Source: Cellulophaga sp. Hel_I_12 (GTDB lineage: Bacteria; Bacteroidota; Bacteroidia; Flavobacteriales; Flavobacteriaceae). Taken from it: a stretch of DNA of 64,000 bases. This document shows, piece after piece, positions 54,895 through 64,000 of this stretch (the first letter of the stretch is position 1; every line of letters begins with the position of its first letter). Under the pieces are notes generated by a model. The model had not been told where the DNA came from. It was given only the letters and a program-made list of their open reading frames with translations, and did not search any database. The DNA is taken from NCBI RefSeq assembly GCF_000799565.1, contig NZ_JUHB01000001.1, positions 3,165,501 through 3,229,500 of the forward strand, in the 5' to 3' direction. A program made the position numbers and the translations under genes.

Positions 54895-55455
54895 ATGAAA
54901 AGTTTTATAAAATTAGCAATATTACTTATGGTAGGGGTGACATGTACTTCTTGTTTCGATAAGAATAGTCCAAACTACCAATACATGCCAAACATGGCTA
55001 AATCCGTGGGATACGAATCGTATCAGGAGGTAGATTTCTTACCTAACGGTATGGAAGCTAAAAAACCTGTAGATAATACTATTCCTAGGGGCAAGTTGCC
55101 GTATAAATTTGCTGACGGGCTAGAGGGTAAAGAGTTGGCGAGGCTTCAAGAAAGTCCACTCGATTCTTTGGCTTCTTTAGAAAATTTGGCAGTGGGTTCA
55201 GAATTATACGCTGTTAACTGTGCCATATGTCATGGTAGCAAGGGAGCGGGTAATGGTTATTTGGTAGAAAGAGAAAAAATATTAGGGGTTCCTAGTTACG
55301 CGGATGTCGGAAGAAATATTACCGTTGGAAGCACATACCACACTATTTACTATGGCTTAAATTCCATGGGTTCTTATGCAAACCAACTGAATGAAGAAGA
55401 ACGTTGGCAGGTGTCAGAATTTGTAATGAAATTAAAAGAAGAGTTAACAAAATAA
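54895..55455 (+). CDS. actE: Alternative complex III subunit E, monohaem cytochrome c
   Basis: A 186-residue lipoprotein-type cytochrome c. The N terminus has a hydrophobic segment with two close candidate lipid cysteines (VGVTCTSC). The haem site is CAICHGSKGAGNG at about residues 110-122, and the axial methionine probably lies in LNSMGSYANQL. It is expected to carry electrons between ActA and the terminal oxidase, or to dock on it. It sits between actD (12 nt) and actF (16 nt). Confidence 0.93.
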   Translation: MKSFIKLAILLMVGVTCTSCFDKNSPNYQYMPNMAKSVGYESYQEVDFLPNGMEAKKPVDNTIPRGKLPYKFADGLEGKELARLQESPLDSLASLENLAVGSELYAVNCAICHGSKGAGNGYLVEREKILGVPSYADVGRNITVGSTYHTIYYGLNSMGSYANQLNEEERWQVSEFVMKLKEELTK

Positions 55456-55471
55456 TACATAGATTTTAGAT

Positions 55472-56767
55472 ATGTACACTATTTCAAATAGATTAAAGAT
55501 TGCTTCGATTGTATTAATGGTTATTGGTGCTCTTGGAATTGGAGTTGGCTTTGTTTCAGCTCCAGGCTCTGTAGCTGAGGCCAAAGAAATGGTCAGCAGT
55601 CATGCAGACGATCACAGTGGTGACGCACATGCAGAAAATGCAGCGCACGAAGTACATGACGCTGAACATGATGAACATGTAATGCATCAATTACAAAATA
55701 GACCCTGGGCTGCTGTTTATGTAGCGGCATTCTTTTTCTTTATGATTGCTTTAGGGGTATTGGCTTTTTATGCTATTCAACGTGCAGCGCAAGCTGGTTG
55801 GTCTCCGCTGCTGTTTAGAGTAATGGAGGGTATTACGGCCTATTTGGTACCGGGCGGAATCATAGTGTTTATCTTATTAGCGCTCTCAGTAGCACACTTG
55901 AACCATTTATTCGTTTGGATGGATCCCGAAGTTGTGGCGCACGATGAAATCATACGCAATAAATCAGGCTATTTAAATGGACCATTTTTTCTAATTAGAG
56001 CAGCTTTCTTTTTAGGAGGTTGGATTTTTTACCGTGAATACTCTAGAAAATTGTCTCTAGCTCAAGATGAGGCTACTGATAATTCAAATTTTGTTAAAAA
56101 TTTCAAGGCTTCTGCTGCCTTTTTGGTATTCTATTTGATCACCGAGTCCATGATGTCTTGGGATTGGATCATGAGCGTTGATCCGCACTGGTTTAGCACC
56201 TTATTCGGTTGGTATATTTTTGCGAGTATGTTCGTTTCGGGAATCACCGTTATAGCGTTAATTACGATCTATTTAAAATCTAAAGGTTTATTGGCTGATG
56301 TTAATAATAGCCACATTCACGATTTGGCGAAGTTTATGTTTGGGATAAGTATTTTTTGGACGTATTTATGGTTCTCACAGTATATGCTTATATGGTATTC
56401 TAATATTCCAGAAGAGGTTACCTATTATGTCACTAGAATAGCAGATTTTAAATTGCCATTCTTTGGAATGGTTGCCATAAACTTCTTGTTTCCATTACTC
56501 ATTTTAATGAATAGTGATTTCAAGAGAATGAACTGGTTCGTAGTAATGGCGGGTATCGTAATTTTAATCGGGCACTATTTAGACATTTTTAACGCGATTA
56601 TGCCAGCAACCGTAGGAGATCAATGGTTCATCGGTATACCTGAGATTGGTGCTGTCTTGTTTTTTGCTGGACTGTTCATCTTATGGGTGTTCAGAGCTAT
56701 TTCAAAACAAGCATTGCAACCAAAACGTAATCCTTTTATTGAGGAAAGTAAGCATTTTCATTACTAG
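55472..56767 (+). CDS. actF: Alternative complex III subunit F
   Basis: A 431-residue integral membrane subunit, related to ActC/NrfD, with about ten helices. It contains ITESMMSWDWIMSVDPHWFSTLFGWYIF, characteristic of ActF and probably part of the quinol or proton site; I cite it by its MSWDWIMSVDPHWFS core. The loop after the first helix (residues about 44-70) is rich in His, Asp and Ala (SHADDHSGDAHAENAAHEV). Such a loop could bind metal or simply be a spacer. It starts 16 nt after actE and 27 nt before coxB. Confidence 0.94.
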   Translation: MYTISNRLKIASIVLMVIGALGIGVGFVSAPGSVAEAKEMVSSHADDHSGDAHAENAAHEVHDAEHDEHVMHQLQNRPWAAVYVAAFFFFMIALGVLAFYAIQRAAQAGWSPLLFRVMEGITAYLVPGGIIVFILLALSVAHLNHLFVWMDPEVVAHDEIIRNKSGYLNGPFFLIRAAFFLGGWIFYREYSRKLSLAQDEATDNSNFVKNFKASAAFLVFYLITESMMSWDWIMSVDPHWFSTLFGWYIFASMFVSGITVIALITIYLKSKGLLADVNNSHIHDLAKFMFGISIFWTYLWFSQYMLIWYSNIPEEVTYYVTRIADFKLPFFGMVAINFLFPLLILMNSDFKRMNWFVVMAGIVILIGHYLDIFNAIMPATVGDQWFIGIPEIGAVLFFAGLFILWVFRAISKQALQPKRNPFIEESKHFHY

Positions 56768-56794
56768 TATAAAGAAATAACATTAAATCATACA

Positions 56795-57859
56795 ATGACT
56801 GCATTTTTAATTATAGCTGTTTTAGTATTAGTCGCAATTGCCGTTTGGCAAATGACTAAAATATTTGAATTATCACAAATACGTGCAAATAATTCTCAAA
56901 TTGCCACGGATAAGGACAATAAATATAACGGATATTTAATGTTCGCTTTTTTGATCTTTATTTATGGAATTACCATTTTCAGTTTCTGGAAATATACAAA
57001 GGTATTACTCCCAGAAGCAGCTTCGGAGCATGGGCAAGATGTAGACAATCTAATGCTTTGGTCGATGGTTATTATTTTCATCGCTCAAACAATTACGCAA
57101 TTTTTACTGCATTATTTCGCTTATAAATACCGTGGCGAAAAAGGTAAAAAAGCACTTTTCTTTGCAGACAATGACCGTTTAGAGTTCGTATGGACTATTA
57201 TCCCTGTGATTGTTTTGGCTGGTTTGATCCTTTGGGGATTATACACTTGGACGAATATTATGGATGTCAATGACGAAGATGACCCATTAATAGTTGAGTT
57301 GTATGCGCAGCAATTTAATTGGACCGCTAGATATGGTGGTACTGATAACGTTTTAGGAGAGGCAAATGTGCGTATGATTGATATTGATCGTGCCAACATC
57401 CTAGGTTTGGATGAAGCGGACCCGAATGCGACAGATGATATTATTGTCAAAGAATTGTATCTTCCTGTAGGCAGAAAGGTAAACTTTAAAATGCGTTCTC
57501 AAGATGTTTTGCACTCTGCATATATGCCCCATTTTAGAGCGCAAATGAACTGTGTACCCGGTATGATCACGGAGTTTTCATACACCCCTATTTTCACCAC
57601 AGAAGAGATGCGTTTGAAACCGGAGATTATTGATAAAGTGAAAAGAACAAATTCTATCCGAGCGGAGAAAGCTGCAAGGGGAGAAGATAATTCTGATCCT
57701 TGGGAGTTTGATTATATATTGCTATGTAATAAAATTTGTGGAAAATCGCATTATAACATGCAAATGAAAATTATAGTGGTGACTGAAGAGGAGTATAACG
57801 ACTGGATTTCGGAACAACAAACTTTCGGAAAAATGATGTTGGCTTCAGCCGCACAATAA
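56795..57859 (+). CDS. coxB: Cytochrome c oxidase subunit II with two extra N-terminal helices
   Basis: The CuA subunit of an aa3-type oxidase. The CuA ligands are visible in LLCNKICGKSHYNMQMK, with the upstream histidine in DVLHSAYMPHFRAQMNCVPGM. Two membrane helices at about residues 85-165 are the usual pair. Before them the protein has two additional hydrophobic segments (AFLIIAVLVLVAIAVWQM and YLMFAFLIFIYGITIFSFW), giving four in all and 354 residues against about 280-300 for the classic form. There is no cytochrome c domain at the C terminus. It is the seventh gene of the act-cox operon. Confidence 0.95.
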   Translation: MTAFLIIAVLVLVAIAVWQMTKIFELSQIRANNSQIATDKDNKYNGYLMFAFLIFIYGITIFSFWKYTKVLLPEAASEHGQDVDNLMLWSMVIIFIAQTITQFLLHYFAYKYRGEKGKKALFFADNDRLEFVWTIIPVIVLAGLILWGLYTWTNIMDVNDEDDPLIVELYAQQFNWTARYGGTDNVLGEANVRMIDIDRANILGLDEADPNATDDIIVKELYLPVGRKVNFKMRSQDVLHSAYMPHFRAQMNCVPGMITEFSYTPIFTTEEMRLKPEIIDKVKRTNSIRAEKAARGEDNSDPWEFDYILLCNKICGKSHYNMQMKIIVVTEEEYNDWISEQQTFGKMMLASAAQ

Positions 57860-57907
57860 GAAAAGAGCTAAAAAAGAAAATTAATAAAAAAAATTTAGAA
57901 TTCGATT

Positions 57908-59734
57908 ATGTCAGCAACAGCACATGCACACGTAGATGATCATGCACATGACGATCATGGACATCATCATAAAGAGACTTTTGTAACAAAGTACATATTT
58001 AGTCAAGATCATAAAATGATTGCGAAACAGTATTTAATTACTGGTTTGATTATGGGCGCGATAGGTATAGGAATGTCCATTTTATTTAGAATGCAATTGG
58101 CTTGGCCAGGGGAATCTTTTCCTGTCTTTGAAGCATTATTAGGGAAATGGGCTCCTGATGGGGTTATGGATGCAGATATTTATTTGGCCTTAGTGACGAT
58201 ACATGGTACCATCATGGTATTTTTTGTATTAACTGCAGGTTTGAGTGGTACTTTTAGTAATTTATTGATTCCACTTCAAATTGGTGCTAGAGATATGGCA
58301 TCAGGTTTTCTAAACATGATATCGTATTGGTTATTTTTTATATCCTCCGTAATCATGCTTGGTTCTTTATTTGTAGAAGCGGGGCCAGCTGCCGCAGGTT
58401 GGACGGTATATCCTCCATTAAGTGCTTTGCCAATGGCACAGCCAGGTTCTGGTTTAGGGATGACCTTATGGTTAACATCCATGGCTATTTTTATTGCATC
58501 GTCATTGATGGGGTCGTTGAATTATATAGTGACTGTAATTAACCTCAGAACTAAAGGGATGTCTATGACGAGACTACCGCTAAGTATTTGGGCATTTTTT
58601 ATTACAGCGATTATTGGGGTGATTTCTTTCCCTGTGTTATTATCTGCAGCCTTATTATTGATTATGGATAGGAGTTTTGGTACTTCATTCTTTTTATCAG
58701 ACATATTTATTCAAGGTGAAGTTTTACATTACCAAGGAGGTTCGCCCGTATTGTACGAGCATCTATTTTGGTTTTTAGGTCACCCAGAAGTATATATTGT
58801 ATTATTACCAGCCTTAGGGATAACATCAGAAGTAATGTCAACCAATGCACGTAAACCAATTTTTGGATACCGAGCTATGGTGGCATCAATCATGGCCATT
58901 GCCTTTTTATCGACAATTGTTTGGGGGCACCATATGTTTATTTCAGGTATGAATCCTTTCTTAGGGTCTGTATTTACATTTACAACATTATTAATTGCCA
59001 TCCCATCAGCGGTAAAAGCATTTAACTATATCACTACATTGTGGAAAGGTAATCTACAGTTTAATCCTGGAATGCTCTTCTCCATTGGTTTAGTATCTAC
59101 CTTTATTAGTGGTGGTTTGACAGGGATTATTTTGGGGGATAGTACCTTAGATATCAATGTTCACGATACTTACTTTGTAGTAGCTCACTTTCACTTAGTA
59201 ATGGGGATATCAGCTTTATATGGTTTGTTTGCTGGGGTGTATCATTGGTTCCCTAAATTGTTTTTTGGAAGAATGATGAATAAAAACTTGGGCTATGTTC
59301 ATTTTTGGATAACCGCAATTTGTGCCTATGGTGTTTTCTTCCCAATGCACTTTGTGGGGATGGCCGGGGTTCCTCGACGTTATTATCAAAATACGGCATT
59401 CCCTATGTTTGACGATTTAACAGATGTTCAAGTATTAATTACGATGTTCGCTATTGTAGCAGCGTTTGCGCAATTAATTTTTGTTTATAATTTTATACAT
59501 AGTATTTTTTATGGTAAAAAAGAGGGTCCAAATCCTTGGAAATCGAATACCTTAGAATGGACAACGCCTATGGAACACATTCATGGGAACTGGCCTGGTG
59601 CCATTCCAGAAGTTCATCGCTGGGCTTACGATTACAGTAAAACTGGTGAAGACGGTGAATATGTAATTCCAGGACAAGATTTTGTACCTCAAATTATTCC
59701 TCTTCAAGATGGTGAGGAAGAAATGAACCATTAG
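57908..59734 (+). CDS. coxA: Cytochrome c oxidase subunit I
   Basis: The catalytic core of the haem-copper oxidase, reducing oxygen to water and pumping protons. The 608-residue protein has about 12 helices. Ligands are visible: IHGTIMVFFV (haem a), FLGHPEVYIVLLPALG (CuB His and the glutamate that marks A1-type aa3 oxidases), WGHHMF (CuB) and VVAHFHLVMG (haem a3/a). The N-terminal tail before the first helix is His/Asp-rich (HAHVDDHAHDDHGHHH). No subunit III or assembly gene follows; a terminator does. Confidence 0.96.
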   Translation: MSATAHAHVDDHAHDDHGHHHKETFVTKYIFSQDHKMIAKQYLITGLIMGAIGIGMSILFRMQLAWPGESFPVFEALLGKWAPDGVMDADIYLALVTIHGTIMVFFVLTAGLSGTFSNLLIPLQIGARDMASGFLNMISYWLFFISSVIMLGSLFVEAGPAAAGWTVYPPLSALPMAQPGSGLGMTLWLTSMAIFIASSLMGSLNYIVTVINLRTKGMSMTRLPLSIWAFFITAIIGVISFPVLLSAALLLIMDRSFGTSFFLSDIFIQGEVLHYQGGSPVLYEHLFWFLGHPEVYIVLLPALGITSEVMSTNARKPIFGYRAMVASIMAIAFLSTIVWGHHMFISGMNPFLGSVFTFTTLLIAIPSAVKAFNYITTLWKGNLQFNPGMLFSIGLVSTFISGGLTGIILGDSTLDINVHDTYFVVAHFHLVMGISALYGLFAGVYHWFPKLFFGRMMNKNLGYVHFWITAICAYGVFFPMHFVGMAGVPRRYYQNTAFPMFDDLTDVQVLITMFAIVAAFAQLIFVYNFIHSIFYGKKEGPNPWKSNTLEWTTPMEHIHGNWPGAIPEVHRWAYDYSKTGEDGEYVIPGQDFVPQIIPLQDGEEEMNH

Positions 59735-59752
59735 ATTCGTAACAATTTATAT

Positions 59753-59784
59753 AACCCTTTGTTTTTCAAGCAAAGGGTTTTTTT
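59753..59784 (+). terminator. Terminator of the act-cox operon
   Basis: A 9-bp stem AACCCTTTG / CAAAGGGTT with a 9-nt loop is followed by seven Ts, 19 nt after the coxA stop. Confidence 0.88.
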
Positions 59785-59929
59785 ATGGTACCTATTAAAA
59801 GCACCTATTTTTTAAGTAAAATTTAGTACCTTCATTTTGCTTAAATGTATAAAGTACAAGGGTAGTATCTTCCTTTAGTAGGCTATACTTAGTGTTTTGA
59901 CCGGTGTACAAATTAATAAACGCAGCCCA

Positions 59930-60754
59930 ATGAAAATTAAATTTCAGCTTCTTTTTTTAAGTTTTTTGATAGCTTCAATAGCCTATGGCCAACGCAAACC
60001 GAAAATAAAAGGAAGCAGGGTCGTCGTAGAAGTACGTGAAGATCTAGCACCATTTACAGCCATAGAATTGAATGACAATGTAGATATTGTTCTTCAAAAA
60101 TCTTCAGATTCAGGCTATAGTTTAGAGATTGACGATAATTTAGTAGACGTCTTAAAATTTAGAGTAGTAGAGGGTACGCTTTCTATAAGTTCATTTTATG
60201 ACATACGATCAAAAAAGAAAATGAAAATTATCGTGTTCTATGACCAACTGAACAGCATTACACTGCGTGACGGTAAAATAGATATGGAGGATGTGATTAC
60301 TACAGATGAATTATCAATCAGTACTTATGGATCTTCTAAGCTTAAACTGAATGCAGATGCCTCTTTTATTGATGTTCTAATGTTAGAAAATAGTTTTGCT
60401 GACCTTACCATAAACGCAGATACTTTAAATATAGCCTTAAAAGATAGGATTGATGCTAAAATATATGCGACTAGTAAAACCCATCGGTTAGAAATGTTTA
60501 AAAATGCACAGGTTAAAATGGAGGGTAATACCGAGGTTTTTGAAATTCAGCTTTTTGAAAGCGCTAGCCTAAAAGCTGAAAATTTAACCGCTCAAGAGGT
60601 ATCGCTAAAAATTGAAGCCTCAACGAGTGCTTATGTAAATGCCTCAAACCTGATGAGTCTTGATTCTAAAGGAGCTGCTAAAACATACCTATATGGTTCA
60701 GGTAAAATTACCATCCTTAATTTTTTAGATAGTTCTCAATTATCCAAAAAGTAA
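59930..60754 (+). CDS. GIN-domain (DUF2807) exported protein
   Basis: A 274-residue protein with a signal peptide (QLLFLSFLIASIAYG, then QRKPK) and a head GIN domain, seen as repeated short beta strands. The domain begins VREDLAPFTAIELNDNVDIVLQKS and continues with DNLVDVLKFRVVEGTLSISS and NASNLMSLDSKGAAKTYLYGSG near the end. GIN-domain proteins are common in Bacteroidota envelopes and form beta-helical folds of unknown function. The ATG at 59930 is preferred over an in-frame TTG at 59897, because the signal peptide begins there. Confidence 0.83.
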   Translation: MKIKFQLLFLSFLIASIAYGQRKPKIKGSRVVVEVREDLAPFTAIELNDNVDIVLQKSSDSGYSLEIDDNLVDVLKFRVVEGTLSISSFYDIRSKKKMKIIVFYDQLNSITLRDGKIDMEDVITTDELSISTYGSSKLKLNADASFIDVLMLENSFADLTINADTLNIALKDRIDAKIYATSKTHRLEMFKNAQVKMEGNTEVFEIQLFESASLKAENLTAQEVSLKIEASTSAYVNASNLMSLDSKGAAKTYLYGSGKITILNFLDSSQLSKK

Positions 60755-60946
60755 AAATTGCTAGGGGCTGATACTGTTTTTTATCTTGATGTGGTCTTTT
60801 TTTAAACCTTAGAATTCCCATAAGCGAAACCTCGGATGCAGCACGTTGGTGATCACTTTAGTATAAAATAAATAAGCAATAACACGATCAAAAAAGTCTA
60901 GCTTTTTGATTCTTTTAGCGCAGCGGTCTTGATCTTGGTAGCCTTA

Positions 60947-63247
60947 TCACGATACCTCTAAATTATTCCTTCTTGATTTGGCAATAGGTGCGGTGATCAA
61001 ATGTTCAGGAATCCCAAACCCATCCACAAGCACTTCAATATGAGGCCTTAGTTCTGTACACAGGCGTTCTACACGTTGTCGTATGGCTTTAGATTTTGAA
61101 CTTCCAATATACCCTTGCTCTAAGTACCAGGCAGCATCACTTCTAATTTCGTGCAGTGCGTAAAGTGTGCTTATTTTTTTAAATAGTTCTTGGTGTTTTT
61201 TATCCTTCATATTTTCAGTAAAAGAAATAAACGTATCAAAAGCTAATTCGCAACTGTAGGCTTTTCCTAAAGCTAGTAAATGCGTTTGTACTTTTAAAAA
61301 GGCGTGATAGGAAGGCACTCCTTTTTTAATATAATCTCTAATTCGCATGGCTAAGCTATACGTAAGCCTTCTGGTTCTATAGCTGAAAGCGTGTTTATGA
61401 AATTTTGGATTGTATAAATGATCAGCATCCACTTTGTTTGCGTATAATGGATTTATAGTGCTTAGTTTATCGCTCAGCTGCGTACTGAGGAGTTTTAAAA
61501 CAGAAACAAAGCCATTGCTATTAAATTCAGCTTTAAAGTCAGACAGAACTCCTTTGGCAGCTAATTGCAATAAAACCGTATTGTCTCCTTCAAATGTGGT
61601 AAAAATATCTACATCGCCTTTTAAATCTGGAATTCTATTTTCAATTAAGTATCCCTTTCCACCGCAAGCTTCTCGGCATTCTTGAATAGTAGCGTTGGCA
61701 TACCAAGTAATGATTGATTTTAACCCGGCAACTTGGGTTTCCACTTCACGCTTATCTATAATCGTTTCGTCGCTGTATACCTTCATAATATGCTGCAAGG
61801 CGATATCATACACATAAGCTTTTGCAACCGCTGGTGTTAAGCGTAACTGATGCGTCGGGTAATCCATCAATAAATCTTCTTGAATCTTGATACTGTCATT
61901 AAATTGTCTTCTTTCTAAGGCATGCTTTATAGCAATAGTAAGCGCCATTTTAGCACCCCCCAAGCCTGCGCGCGCCACACAAATTCTGCCTCCAACAAGA
62001 GTCCCTAACATGGTAAAAAATCGTTTATTCGGATTTTTTATATCTGAATGATAATGGCCATCTTCAGTGATGCTGCCGTATTTGTTTAAAAGGTTTTCTC
62101 TCGGAACACGAACTTGATGAAACCATATTTTACCGTTATCGACACCGTTTAGTCCTAATTTATACCCATTGTCTTCTATGGTAATACCTTTATATAAAGT
62201 ATGGTTTTCATCACGAATGGGCACTAGAATAGCATGCACACCTTCATTTTTACCATTTACGATGAGCTGCGCAAAGACCGATGCCATTTTAGCGTCTAAA
62301 GCGTTGCCTATATATTCTTTATTGTCGTTTTTACCTGGTGTGTGAATAACGATGCAATCCTCTTTTGCATCATAAGTAGCCGTGGTTTTTATGCCCCGAA
62401 CGTTAGATCCATGCCCAGTTTCTGTCATGGCAAAGCAGCCTAGAAGTTTAGCCGCTCCGGCATCAGATAAATACCTGTCATGATGATATGTAGTGCCTAA
62501 TTTTTGAATACTTCCACCAAATAATCCAAATTGAACACCAAACTTTATCGCTAAACTGCCATCTACATACATGAGATGTTCAAAGATAAAAGCATACGAT
62601 TCCATATCATTAACACCGCCATATGCTTTAGGATATGCAATGGCTCCGTATTTTTCTTGGGCTAAATAGTGCACTTGATCCAAAACTTTTGCTCTGAAAT
62701 CTTCTTTTGTTCTTTGAATGTCCCAATTAAAAATAGGGTTTTTCAGTGTTTCATGAAATTTGGAAACTCCAACTGCAAACTCACCTTTTAAAATAGCATC
62801 AATTGCTGAACTATCGTAATAGTCTGAGGTGATTTCTTCAATCACTTCTACATCGAACAAATGATGGTAATGATTGGGCTGTATACCTAAATTAACTTCA
62901 ATATGTTTTAATTGCTCGTTTTCTTTTTCGTCTGAATAATAGTAACCCAGCAATCGTTTTGAAAAGCTAGTTAAAGGATAAATATCGCTTTCAATTAATT
63001 TTACTTGTGCATGGTTAATGGTGCTTTTCCATGATTTAATCTCGGAATTAACGGGAGGCGTATCCGGATGTAACCAACTTATAAGTGTTTTTTTTGCGGT
63101 ATGGTCTAAAGTTTCGTCGTTTTCAATAGCTTTTTTTACAACATTTATTTCTGAGGCAGATACCAAATCATCAGACCAAATCACATAAAAAAAGGGAATA
63201 TAGGGGAGTATATTCGCCGTGTAGCTGGTGTTATTTTTATTCTTCAT
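60947..63247 (-). CDS. Acyl-CoA dehydrogenase/oxidase family protein
   Basis: A 766-residue FAD-dependent enzyme acting on acyl-CoA. The dehydrogenase middle and C-terminal domains are clear: GCFAMTETGHGSNVRGIKTTATY (flavin contacts), GGRICVARAGLGGAKMAL and REACGGKGYLIENRIPDL. The catalytic glutamate is expected in DIFTTFEGDNTVLLQ, the position used by acyl-CoA oxidases. The protein is much longer than classical acyl-CoA dehydrogenases (about 380) through an N-terminal extension and a C-terminal oxidase-like domain, the size range of peroxisomal oxidases. Whether oxygen or ETF takes the electrons cannot be told. It is divergent from ruvB. Confidence 0.88.
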   Translation of the reverse strand: MKNKNNTSYTANILPYIPFFYVIWSDDLVSASEINVVKKAIENDETLDHTAKKTLISWLHPDTPPVNSEIKSWKSTINHAQVKLIESDIYPLTSFSKRLLGYYYSDEKENEQLKHIEVNLGIQPNHYHHLFDVEVIEEITSDYYDSSAIDAILKGEFAVGVSKFHETLKNPIFNWDIQRTKEDFRAKVLDQVHYLAQEKYGAIAYPKAYGGVNDMESYAFIFEHLMYVDGSLAIKFGVQFGLFGGSIQKLGTTYHHDRYLSDAGAAKLLGCFAMTETGHGSNVRGIKTTATYDAKEDCIVIHTPGKNDNKEYIGNALDAKMASVFAQLIVNGKNEGVHAILVPIRDENHTLYKGITIEDNGYKLGLNGVDNGKIWFHQVRVPRENLLNKYGSITEDGHYHSDIKNPNKRFFTMLGTLVGGRICVARAGLGGAKMALTIAIKHALERRQFNDSIKIQEDLLMDYPTHQLRLTPAVAKAYVYDIALQHIMKVYSDETIIDKREVETQVAGLKSIITWYANATIQECREACGGKGYLIENRIPDLKGDVDIFTTFEGDNTVLLQLAAKGVLSDFKAEFNSNGFVSVLKLLSTQLSDKLSTINPLYANKVDADHLYNPKFHKHAFSYRTRRLTYSLAMRIRDYIKKGVPSYHAFLKVQTHLLALGKAYSCELAFDTFISFTENMKDKKHQELFKKISTLYALHEIRSDAAWYLEQGYIGSSKSKAIRQRVERLCTELRPHIEVLVDGFGIPEHLITAPIAKSRRNNLEVS

Positions 63248-63313
63248 AAAAGCTGCAATTTTTTTAAGTTATGAAAATACGCTTTTATTGGTATTTAATA
63301 TAAAAAATGCATG

Positions 63314-63344
63314 TTTTACAAGTGCATAGTTTCTACTATCTTTG
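63314..63344 (+). promoter_or_regulatory. Promoter of ruvB
   Basis: TTTT at 63314-63317, exactly 19 nt, then TATCTTTG at 63337-63344, matching the consensus with one -33 mismatch. The ruvB ATG starts 7 nt after this element, where transcription would begin. Confidence 0.7.
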
Positions 63345-63350
63345 TCATCT

Positions 63351-64000
63351 ATGAATGAGAATTTAGATCCTACTAATCAGCATTTTTCTCCGGAGGAAGT
63401 TGATATCGACAGAGCTTTAAGACCGGTGAGTTTTGGCGATTTTGCTGGTCAAGATCAAATTTTAGAGAATTTAAAGGTTTTTGTTGAAGCTGCAAATCTA
63501 CGCGGCGAAGCCTTAGATCACACCCTTTTTCATGGACCTCCGGGTTTAGGAAAAACTACCTTAGCGCATATTCTTGCCAATGAATTAGGCGTCGGGATAA
63601 AAATAACTTCTGGACCAGTTTTAGATAAACCAGGCGATTTGGCGGGCTTGTTGACCAATCTTGAGGACCGTGATGTATTGTTTATAGACGAAATACATCG
63701 CTTGAGCCCTATTGTCGAAGAGTATTTGTACTCTGCCATGGAAGATTATAAAATTGATATTATGATTGAGTCAGGACCCAATGCGCGTTCTGTTCAAATA
63801 AACTTAAATCCCTTTACATTAATTGGGGCTACCACACGTTCTGGATTATTAACCGCTCCTATGCGTGCTCGTTTTGGAATTCAAAGTAGGCTGCAATATT
63901 ACTCTACAGAATTGCTATCGACGATTGTAACGCGAAGTGCCGAAATTTTAAAAATGCCGATAACCAACGAAGCAGCTATTGAAATCGCTGGTCGAAGTAG
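63351..64000 (+). CDS. ruvB: Holliday junction branch migration helicase RuvB (3'-truncated by window end)
   Basis: The AAA+ motor that drives branch migration with RuvA at Holliday junctions. The first 216 residues are in the window. They begin [20 protein letters not shown] and contain [18 protein letters not shown] (Walker A), [24 protein letters not shown] (Walker B with the RuvB hairpin region), [11 protein letters not shown] (sensor 1) and [11 protein letters not shown] (arginine finger region). The frame stays open to the window edge, so the gene continues beyond it. The ATG at 63351 gives the family N terminus and lies only 7 nt after a -7 promoter element. Confidence 0.95.
   Translation, partial: MNENLDPTNQHFSPEEVDIDRALRPVSFGDFAGQDQILENLKVFVEAANLRGEALDHTLFHGPPGLGKTTLAHILANELGVGIKITSGPVLDKPGDLAGLLTNLEDRDVLFIDEIHRLSPIVEEYLYSAMEDYKIDIMIESGPNARSVQINLNPFTLIGATTRSGLLTAPMRARFGIQSRLQYYSTELLSTIVTRSAEILKMPITNEAAIEIAGRS

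Noticed and set aside
59735..59929. Loss of cytochrome oxidase subunit III from the operon as evidence of a broken operon
   Set aside because: A clean terminator follows coxA and no gene remnant is visible. Subunit III is often encoded elsewhere in this phylum, so absence here is not decay.

Overview
The window looks like ordinary chromosome from a marine-type member of the Flavobacteriaceae (Bacteroidota). The DNA is AT-rich. Promoters fit the Bacteroidota pattern TTTG-N19-TAnnTTTG, with clear cases before rplM, the glutamine tRNA, the actA operon and ruvB. Shine-Dalgarno sequences are mostly absent. The respiratory chain runs through alternative complex III (act genes), and several proteins are typical of the phylum: MauG-like lipoprotein, GT117/DUF2723 mannosyltransferase, M61 lipoprotein, GIN-domain protein. 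I cannot name the genus. I see no insertion sequence, prophage, CRISPR array, toxin-antitoxin pair or defence cluster, and no broken genes.

Layout: 0.2-7.2 kb holds envelope and sugar genes (sugar/H+ symporter, waaA, a PLP aminotransferase, galE), a secreted amidohydrolase and a small unknown gene. 7.2-13.9 kb holds an outer-membrane barrel, the 2-oxoglutarate dehydrogenase genes sucA-sucB, a di-haem peroxidase and a retropepsin-like protease. 13.9-19.3 kb holds tatD, ansA, tRNA-Ser(GGA), an ExbB / membrane protein / ExbD / ExbD motor operon and a PorT-like barrel. 19.3-26.8 kb, on the minus strand, holds rpoN with a coupled membrane protein, asnS, an RND/MMPL exporter and pyrH-frr. An M61 peptidase follows on the plus strand. 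29.3-32.6 kb is a minus-strand translation block (rplM-rpsI, rpsB, tsf). 32.8-42.2 kb holds a lipocalin-like lipoprotein, polA, cutC, a membrane phosphoesterase, a thioredoxin-fold protein without its redox cysteines and a large GT117 protein. 42.5-47.4 kb holds tRNA-Gln(TTG) and rimP-nusA-infB behind a strong leader hairpin. 48.0-59.7 kb is one long respiratory operon, actABCDEF-coxBA. The right end has a GIN-domain protein, an acyl-CoA oxidase-like protein and the start of ruvB.

The largest functional unit is actABCDEF-coxBA: quinol is oxidised by alternative complex III and electrons pass through c haems to a CuA-containing aa3-type oxidase. No cytochrome oxidase subunit III gene is present here. 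The most unusual signals are small. Ribosomal protein S2 and ActC, from unrelated machines, carry recognisably the same C-terminal helix-hairpin-helix-like tail. The thioredoxin-fold protein lacks CxxC. A 21-nt near-perfect palindrome containing a possible 11-codon ORF precedes rimP. A near-consensus promoter abuts the ruvB start codon, predicting a leaderless mRNA. The aminotransferase has a Cys-rich insert. None amounts to a clearly new multi-gene system, and I regard the window as mainly core genome.
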